A DNA stretch of 64,000 nt from Marinibaculum sp040216765 (GTDB lineage Bacteria; Pseudomonadota; Alphaproteobacteria; Ferrovibrionales; Ferrovibrionaceae): contig JAVJON010000016.1 of assembly GCA_040216765.1 (NCBI GenBank), forward strand, positions 18,790 to 82,789. Reading direction: 5' to 3'. The notes under the pieces were generated by a model. That model was not told the origin of the DNA. It made no database searches and saw only the letters and a program-made list of their open reading frames with translations. Positions 58,454 to 64,000 of this stretch are shown here, piece by piece (position 1 is the stretch's first letter; every line of letters begins with the position of its first letter). Both the position numbers and the translations under genes were made by a program.

Positions 58454-60676
58454 TCAGACCAGATCGTGCTTCGACAGGGGAAGGTCGGTATAGGCCTCCC
58501 CCGTTGCCGCCATGATGGCATTGGCCACGGCCGGGCCGATCGGCGGGGTGCCCGGCTCGCCGGCCCCCGTCGGCGGTTCCGCCGAGGCGATGACGAAGAC
58601 CTCGATATCGGGCATGTCGGTGATCCGCAGCGGCTCGTAGGTGTCGAAATTTCCCTGGTCGACGACACCGTCGGTCATGGTGATCTGGTTGCGCAGGATC
58701 GCCCCCAGGCCATAGCCGATGCCGCCTTCCATCTGCGCCTTGATGTTGTCGGGATTGACCGCCACGCCGCAATCCACGGCGCACCAGACCTTTTCCACCT
58801 TGAAGGTGCCGTCGTCCCGCTTGGAGACCTCGGCGATCTCCGCCACGGAGGTGTTGAAGGACCGGTGCACGGCGACGCCGCGATACCGGCCGGCCGGCGC
58901 GCCGGCATCCCAGTTCGCCATCTCCGCGGCCTTCTTCAGGACACCGGTCTTGCGCGGATCGTCCTTCAGCAGGGCCAGGCGATAGGCGACCGGGTCCTTG
59001 CCCGCCGCTTTCGCCGCACGGTCGATGATCGTCTCCATGGTGTAGGCGTTCTGGGAATGGCCGACCGACCGCCACCAGAGCACCGGCACCTTGGATTCGG
59101 CCATGGTGGCTTCCACAAGCACGTTGGGGATGGCGTAGGTCATGTCCTCGAAGCCTTCGACCGCCGAATTGTCGACTCCGTTATGGACGAGGAAGGATTC
59201 GAAGGGGGTGCCGGCGAAGATCGACTGGCCGACGGCATGGAAGTACAGGCCGGTCGGCATGCCATCCGCGCCCAGGGCGATCTTCACCTTGTGCGCATGG
59301 GCCGGCCGGTAGTAGCCGCCCTTGATATCGTCCTCGCGGCTGTAGACCAGCTTGATCGGCTGCGGCTTGCCCCAGGCCTTGGCCAGCATGGCCGCCTCTG
59401 CCGCGTAGTGGGAGTTGTAGATCGCGCGCCGGCCGAACGAGCCGCCGGCCCACATGGTGTTGATCGAGACCTTTTCCGGCGGGATGCCGAGGACGGTGGC
59501 CGCCACCGCCTGGTCGATGGTCTGGAACTGCGAGCCGGTCCAGATCTCCGCCGCTTCGCCGTCGAACCGGATGGCGATGTCGAGCGGCTCCATCGGCGCA
59601 TGGGCCAGGTAGGGGAAGGTGTAGTCCGCCTCGATCACCTGCGCGGCATCGGCGATGGCCTTCGCCATGTCGCCATCCTTGCGGCCGACGGTGCCCGGCT
59701 GAGCGGCGCGGGCCGTCCATTCCTGCAGCATCGTATCGGTGGAGCGGGTCTCCGCCCCGCTGGCATTCCACTCGACCTTCAGGGCCTCGCGGCCCTTCAG
59801 CGCCGGCCAGGTGGAGGTGGCGAACACCGCGACACCGACCGGCAGCGGCACCACCGCCAGCACGCCGGGCACCGCCTTGGCATCGGCATCGTCCACCGCG
59901 GCCACGGTGGCGCCGAACATCGGCGGCTTCTGGATCACGGCGACGACCATGTCGTCCAGATGCAGGTCCATGCCGTAGGTGTTCGGTGCGCCATGGGACT
60001 TGTTGACGACATCGACCCGCGGGAAGCTCTTGCCGATATAGATCCAGTCCTCGGGCTTCTTCAGCTCGACCTGGGTGGGCACGCGCAGGCCGGAGGCCGC
60101 GTCCGCGAGTTCGCCGAACGTGGCGCTGCGGCCGGACTTGGCATGGGTCACCTTGCCGTCCTTGACCTCCAGGTCGGCCAGCGCGACGCCCCACTGCTTC
60201 ACCGCGGCGTCCTTCAGCATCGCCCTGGCGATGGCGCCGGCCTCGCGATACTGCATGAAGGAATTCGCCATGGCGGTGGAGCCGCCCGTACCCATCATGC
60301 CGAAGGCCAGGTTCTGGTAGACCGGCGTATTGGCCGGGGCATATTCGACCTTCACCTGGTCGACGCGGGCATCCAGTTCCTCGGCCACCAGGGTGGCGAG
60401 GCCGGTGGCCGCACCCTGGCCCTTGTCCAGATGCTTGATGATGACGGTGACCGTGTCGTCGGGTGCGATCCGCACGAAGGGGTTGAAGGTTCCGTCGCCG
60501 GCGGCCGCGGCCGCATGGGCCTTGGTCAGGGCCGGCAGCTTCAGGCCGATGATCAGGCCGGCACCGGCGCCGGCGGTGAGTTTCAGGAAGCCGCGGCGGC
60601 TGGGCGTGGTCAGGACACCCAGGGGCGCCCCCAGGGGGGCCGGGACGGCGGAAGTGCGATGTGGCATGGGCAGCAT
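58454..60676 (-). CDS. Molybdopterin-containing aldehyde oxidase, large subunit (IorB-like)
   Basis: A 740-residue xanthine-oxidase-family subunit, like isoquinoline 1-oxidoreductase beta and membrane aldehyde dehydrogenases. A Tat signal, SRRGFLKLTAGAG, with R27-R28, shows export to the periplasm. Cofactor segments include GQGAATGLATLVAEELD, GMMGTGGSTAMANSF, MWAGGSFGRRA and the active-site region EPPTGAGEPGTPPIGPA with the catalytic Glu. It starts two bases after the small-subunit stop. Beside the quinoprotein it probably oxidises the resulting aldehyde to an acid in the periplasm (inference). Confidence 0.92.
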   Translation of the reverse strand: MLPMPHRTSAVPAPLGAPLGVLTTPSRRGFLKLTAGAGAGLIIGLKLPALTKAHAAAAAGDGTFNPFVRIAPDDTVTVIIKHLDKGQGAATGLATLVAEELDARVDQVKVEYAPANTPVYQNLAFGMMGTGGSTAMANSFMQYREAGAIARAMLKDAAVKQWGVALADLEVKDGKVTHAKSGRSATFGELADAASGLRVPTQVELKKPEDWIYIGKSFPRVDVVNKSHGAPNTYGMDLHLDDMVVAVIQKPPMFGATVAAVDDADAKAVPGVLAVVPLPVGVAVFATSTWPALKGREALKVEWNASGAETRSTDTMLQEWTARAAQPGTVGRKDGDMAKAIADAAQVIEADYTFPYLAHAPMEPLDIAIRFDGEAAEIWTGSQFQTIDQAVAATVLGIPPEKVSINTMWAGGSFGRRAIYNSHYAAEAAMLAKAWGKPQPIKLVYSREDDIKGGYYRPAHAHKVKIALGADGMPTGLYFHAVGQSIFAGTPFESFLVHNGVDNSAVEGFEDMTYAIPNVLVEATMAESKVPVLWWRSVGHSQNAYTMETIIDRAAKAAGKDPVAYRLALLKDDPRKTGVLKKAAEMANWDAGAPAGRYRGVAVHRSFNTSVAEIAEVSKRDDGTFKVEKVWCAVDCGVAVNPDNIKAQMEGGIGYGLGAILRNQITMTDGVVDQGNFDTYEPLRITDMPDIEVFVIASAEPPTGAGEPGTPPIGPAVANAIMAATGEAYTDLPLSKHDLV

Positions 60677-60678
60677 GA

Positions 60679-61137
60679 TCAGCCCTCCATGATCTCGGCG
60701 GCGCGATGGATCGCGGCGCGGATGCGATGGTAGGTGGCGCAACGGCAGGCATTGCCCCACATGGCGCTGTCGATATCCGCGTCGCTCGGCTTCGGGGTAT
60801 CGCGCAGCAATGCCGTGGCACTCATCATCTGGCCGGACTGGCAATAGCCGCATTGCGGCACGGCCATCTCCTCCCAGGCCGCCTGGATCGCCTTGGCCTC
60901 CTTGCCGGAGACGGCGTCGATGGTGACGATCTCCATGTCCGTGGCATCGGCCGCCAGGGTCTGGCAGGACCGGATCGGCACGCCGTCCGCATGGACGGTG
61001 CAGGCGCCGCATTGCGCGATGCCGCAGCCGAATTTCGGTCCCGTGATCTTGAGTTCGTCGCGCAGTACCCAGAGCAGCGGGGTGTCGTCGGCGACATCCA
61101 CCTCGCGCTGCTGGCCATTCACCTTGAGCGTGATCAT
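60679..61137 (-). CDS. Aldehyde oxidase iron-sulfur subunit (IorA-like)
   Basis: A 152-residue two-cluster [2Fe-2S] subunit. The plant-type cluster is in FGCGIAQCGACTV plus the Cys in RSCQTL; the second cluster is in CGYCQSGQMM and CRCATYHRI. It lacks its own export signal and would travel with the Tat-signalled large subunit. It is the first gene of the unit; 286 bases without a gene separate it from the serine hydrolase upstream. The electron acceptor, often a cytochrome c subunit, is not encoded next to it. Confidence 0.94.
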   Translation of the reverse strand: MITLKVNGQQREVDVADDTPLLWVLRDELKITGPKFGCGIAQCGACTVHADGVPIRSCQTLAADATDMEIVTIDAVSGKEAKAIQAAWEEMAVPQCGYCQSGQMMSATALLRDTPKPSDADIDSAMWGNACRCATYHRIRAAIHRAAEIMEG

Positions 61138-61423
61138 CCGGTCTCCTCCCGTGCGGCGTCCGGAGACCGCGCCTGCCGAAGGTACCGGCCCGCCTGCCGG
61201 ATCGTGCCGGCACCGTAGGGGTCGGGAAGCAGTCGGCCCGGCCGATGGGGCGGGGGGCCGTCGCTGCCGGGGCAGGCCTGGATGGACATCTCCGGACGGA
61301 TGCTCCCTTGGCCCTTTCCGGGCTCTCGTTCATCCGATGCGGGTAGTGTTGCGCCCAATGCACTCAGGAATCAACCGTCGGGGCCTTCACCTTTCGATGA
61401 CGGGAAGCTGCCGGGCCCTGGAC

Positions 61424-62989
61424 CTACTCCGGGCTGCGGACGAAGCGGAAGCGTTCCGGGCTGTCCAGGTCGCCGGTATCGAGGTCGAGCGCCAGCGCCC
61501 GGATCGTCCCCAGCACCCCCGGCTCGAACTGCACGAAGCCCATCGGGTCCTCGACACCGAGATCGTCATGGTCCGGGACATGCGCGGCGAAGGTGTCGCC
61601 GCTCCATGGCGTCAGGCCGATGCGGATCGCCGCCGGGCCGATGGTGACGGCAAGCCCGGTGCCCGCCGCCACCACGTCGACCGGGCCGAAGACCGGGCTG
61701 TCGTAGCGCCCGGCATAGGCTGCCAGCGGGCGCGGCGGCCAGGCATCCGCGGGCGGGTCCCGCGGGACGGCGGCCAGCGCCGCGTCGCGCGTCGCGGTGA
61801 CGGCAAGCAGGGCGGCTGCGTGGTCGGTCTCCGGCAGGCCGCGCACCATGTCCAGGAACCGGTTGCCGATGGCGTCGCCGGCACCGGGCAGGGCCAGGTT
61901 GGTGAGCACCACGATGCCCACCTTCCGGTCCGGGTCGAAGCCCATGAAGCTGGCGAAGCCGGTGGTGCCGCCGTTATGCCAGATTACCCGTCCGGCCGGG
62001 TCGGACCGTGCCGCCAGGCCGCTGGCATAGGACATCCCCTCGACGACCGGGACCTGCGGCAGCCAGGTGTGGGTCAGCGCGTCCGCGCCCAGCACCTTCC
62101 GGCCGTCGACCGTGCCGCGGTTGATCTGCAGCCGCAGCCACTGGCTCATGTCCGGGACGTTGGAGTTGATGTTGCCCGCCGCGCCGACATTGTAGAACGC
62201 AGCGGAGAACGGGATCGGATGCACGCGGCCGCCCGAGCGGCTGTGGCCGGTGGCATGGTTGGCTTCGCCTTCGATCGCCTCTGCGGTGGTGCTGGTCGCC
62301 GCCATGCCCAGCGGATCGAGGATCGCGGATTGCAGGAAGGCCTCCCAGGACGGTGCGCCGGAGGCCGCCATCACCACCCGCTCCGCCACCAGGTGGAGCG
62401 CGTTCTGGTAGCCGAAGCTCAGGCGGAAGCTGCTCACCGGCTGGACATGGCGCAGGGCGGCGATCATCTCCGCGCGGCTGTAGCCGAACAGCACCATCTC
62501 GCCCAGGACATAGGGGGTCAGCCCGCTGCGCTGGGCGAGCAGGTCGACGATGCGGAACTCCCTGGTCACCCAGGGATCGGCCATCTGGAAGCCGGGGACA
62601 TGGTCGATCACCCGGTCGCTCCAGGCCAGCTGCCCGCGATCGACCAGCACCGCCTCGGTGCCCGCGGCGAAGGATTTGGTGATCGACCCGATCTGGAAGA
62701 CGGTGTCCGCATCTACGGCCGCGGTGCCGCCCTGCACGCGTAGGCCATAGCCCCGGGCATGGACCAGCCGGTCGCCGGCGACGATGCCGATCGCGACGCC
62801 GGGGATGCCGGCCTCCGCCATGAAGCGGGCGACATAGTCTTCCAGGGCCGGAATGGCCGCGGTGACGGTTTCGGCGTCGAGGCCGGCGGACTGCGCCCTC
62901 GCGATGTGCAATGTGGCGGGGACGACAAGGCCGGCCAGCAGGGTCGCGGCCAGCAGAAAAGCGGACGGGGTTCGCGCTGAGCGCATCAT
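61424..62989 (-). CDS. Serine hydrolase, class C beta-lactamase/EstB family
   Basis: A 521-residue exported protein; signal peptide to about residue 33 (HIARAQS). The serine-penicillin-recognising fold has S102-x-x-K105 (GSITKSF), the Tyr motif FGYQN, and a WHNGGTTGF segment in place of KTG. The C-terminal 120 residues form a separate beta domain. Such proteins are D-aminopeptidases, esterases or peptidoglycan enzymes more often than antibiotic-resistance enzymes. An MM start at 62989/62986 fits the signal peptide. Confidence 0.88.
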   Translation of the reverse strand: MMRSARTPSAFLLAATLLAGLVVPATLHIARAQSAGLDAETVTAAIPALEDYVARFMAEAGIPGVAIGIVAGDRLVHARGYGLRVQGGTAAVDADTVFQIGSITKSFAAGTEAVLVDRGQLAWSDRVIDHVPGFQMADPWVTREFRIVDLLAQRSGLTPYVLGEMVLFGYSRAEMIAALRHVQPVSSFRLSFGYQNALHLVAERVVMAASGAPSWEAFLQSAILDPLGMAATSTTAEAIEGEANHATGHSRSGGRVHPIPFSAAFYNVGAAGNINSNVPDMSQWLRLQINRGTVDGRKVLGADALTHTWLPQVPVVEGMSYASGLAARSDPAGRVIWHNGGTTGFASFMGFDPDRKVGIVVLTNLALPGAGDAIGNRFLDMVRGLPETDHAAALLAVTATRDAALAAVPRDPPADAWPPRPLAAYAGRYDSPVFGPVDVVAAGTGLAVTIGPAAIRIGLTPWSGDTFAAHVPDHDDLGVEDPMGFVQFEPGVLGTIRALALDLDTGDLDSPERFRFVRSPE

Positions 62990-63189
62990 GGGGCACCCGG
63001 GATGCGGCAGGCGGGCCGGGTGCATCCCCGGGCCTGCTTCCTGCCGATGGGAACCGCAGCCGGAGGGAGTGTCGCGCAACGCCGCGCCGGCGCAAGCGGA
63101 ATCTCTGTGCCGTGGTGACGTGCCGGGGATCCCTTCGCTATGGTGCCGTCCGCCGCGGCGCGGTCAGCAGCAGGAGAGCAGCCACCGTC

Positions 63190-63597
63190 ATGTCACGCCT
63201 TCTCGAGACGCGTGTCGTCAGCCAGTCGATCGAGCGGCCCTGGCAGGAGGTCTACGCCTTCGCCGCAGAGCCGCGGAACATGCCGCAATGGGCCTCGGGG
63301 CTGGGCGCCTCGCTGGAGCGGGTGGAGGGCGACTGGGTCGCCCAGGGCCCGGAGGGGCCGGTGCGGGTGCGGTTCAGCGAGCGCAACGGCTTCGGCGTGC
63401 TGGACCACCATGTCGTGCTGGCGCCGGGGGTCGAGGTGCTGGTGCCCCTGCGGGTGCTGCCCAACGGTGCAGGCGCCGAGATGCAGCTGACCCTGTTCCG
63501 CCAGCCGGGCATGTCGGACGCGCAGTTCGCCGCCGATGCCGACTGGATCACGCGCGACCTGCAGACCCTGAAGCGCCTGCTGGAAAGCGGCGACTGA
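63190..63597 (+). CDS. SRPBCC (START-like) family protein
   Basis: A 135-residue protein with the Bet v1/START-like ligand-pocket fold: TRVVSQSIERPWQEVYAFAAEPRNMPQWASGLG opens it, and the long C-terminal helix (DADWITRDLQTLKRLLES) closes it. The ligand is unknown. GGAGAGCAGCC precedes the ATG. It stands alone, followed by a cluster of palindromic repeats. Confidence 0.85.
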   Translation: MSRLLETRVVSQSIERPWQEVYAFAAEPRNMPQWASGLGASLERVEGDWVAQGPEGPVRVRFSERNGFGVLDHHVVLAPGVEVLVPLRVLPNGAGAEMQLTLFRQPGMSDAQFAADADWITRDLQTLKRLLESGD

Positions 63598-63614
63598 CCG
63601 CGCTGCTGGTGCCA

Positions 63615-64000
63615 TGGGTCCCGGGTCAGGCCCGGGACGACGGCGCCGTGGGAGCCGCGCGGCGCCGAAAGCCGGTCGTCCCGGACCCCGATCCACTGGT
63701 GTCCGGTTCAGGTCGGCTGCTGTGCGATATGGCGCGACCTGCCCCCAAAAGCTCGTCACTCGCGGGCTTGTCCCGCGAGTCCATGGTGCCGCGGCCCAAC
63801 GGTTTCCGTCACGTTCTGCCGCTATTGAGTCTCGCCTCGGGATGGACCGCCGGGCGCGACCCACGGCTGTCCGGTTGAGCATGGCCGGCATTCGCTCAAG
63901 GCCGCGACTTTACCGGGCTTGCGGGGTCAAGCGTTGACGCTGGACACGGATGTCCTTGCGTTCCCCCAATCGTCACCACCGCGCTCGTCGCGGTGGTCCA
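63615..64000. repeat. Cluster of REP-like palindromic repeats
   Basis: Gene-free DNA after the SRPBCC gene contains at least three clear copies and one decayed copy of the element also seen at 1020-1112. They are 63615-63642 (inverted), 63677-63695 (decayed), 63754-63783 and 63971-64000. All share borders close to CGTCA and TCCA and a five-base loop, but the stems differ and remain self-complementary: TCCCGGG/CCCGGGA, CTCGCGGG/CCCGCGAG, CCACCGCG/CGCGGTGG. The last copy ends exactly at the window edge. No gene is called from 63598 to the end. Confidence 0.8.

Noticed and set aside
57815..60733. A rightward open frame of about 970 codons opposite the molybdenum oxidase gene
   Set aside because: It is antisense to a full-length xanthine-oxidase-family gene with a Tat signal, and has no domain of its own.
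61424..62989. Serine hydrolase as an antibiotic-resistance beta-lactamase
   Set aside because: The KTG motif is replaced by a His-Asn-Gly segment and an extra C-terminal domain is present, which fits the esterase/peptidase branch better.
63598..64000. Repeats at the right edge considered as a CRISPR array
   Set aside because: Units are hairpins with different stems, irregular spacing and both orientations, which is typical of REP-like elements and not of CRISPR. No cas gene is present.

Overview
This window is high-GC chromosomal DNA from an alphaproteobacterium, most likely a Rhodospirillales-type organism. The evidence is the gene order hslU / smr / mltA / timA / secB / dnaQ-coaE-aroE-maf-(PPDK regulator) / hemE-hemH-hemJ-rho, which is characteristic of the replication-origin neighbourhood of this class, together with single-copy housekeeping genes, dense ATGA/GTGA operon overlaps and GC-rich third codon positions. 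No rRNA, tRNA, IS element, prophage or CRISPR array was seen.

Layout. (1) 1-4.0 kb: the 3' part of hslU, a palindromic repeat pair, an SDR oxidoreductase and an orphan PAS-PAS histidine kinase. (2) 4.0-9.8 kb: an accessory block with less GC-biased codon use. It holds a decayed MerR-type regulator, YkvA, an internally duplicated COG4705 membrane protein, a PepSY protein, a cytochrome b561, an OmpR/QseBC-like two-component system and a DedA protein. (3) 9.9-20.2 kb: smr, a lactate-utilisation lutABC operon, mltA, timA, secB (the only gene here pointing right), dnaQ, coaE, aroE, maf and the PPDK regulatory protein, otherwise all transcribed leftward. (4) 20.2-20.6 kb: the probable chromosomal origin, with perfect DnaA boxes, a DnaA-trio-like CTA array and an AT-rich stretch. 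(5) 20.6-31.0 kb: hemE, hemH, hemJ, rho, FecR, a CHASE2-PAS-GGDEF-EAL protein, a DUF1499 protein and an OlsB-like acyltransferase, all rightward. Genes therefore diverge from the origin on both sides. (6) 31-47.5 kb: a catabolic and envelope region with GT2, Rieske oxygenase plus EamA transporter, BKACE, RidA, a P450 / CodA-like amidohydrolase / AMI1-like amidase set, RidA-GFA, opgGH, thioesterase, a PEP-mutase-fold lyase and a DHH phosphoesterase. (7) 47.6-61.1 kb: a large PQQ-dependent oxidation module. (8) 61.4-64 kb: a serine hydrolase, an SRPBCC protein and a cluster of palindromic repeats.

How the genes work together. The clearest system is the 47.6-61.1 kb module. pqqABCDE makes the cofactor. 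A divergently transcribed quinoprotein alcohol dehydrogenase carries the extra Asp (D304-Y-D306) typical of lanthanide-dependent enzymes and is followed by its cytochrome c and a XoxJ-like periplasmic protein. An ABC export-type transporter with a beta-propeller and a periplasmic binding protein faces it. A Tat-exported IorAB-type molybdenum aldehyde oxidase probably handles the aldehyde product. The window also shows rearrangement of the ancestral origin region: a block lies between hslU and smr, lutABC lies between smr and mltA, and a FecR/CHASE2 signalling pair follows rho where mnmE-mnmG-parAB would be expected.

Start codons were chosen from ribosome-binding sites, overlaps and signal peptides. 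They remain uncertain for mltA, opgG, the GT2 gene, the Rieske gene and the CHASE2 gene.
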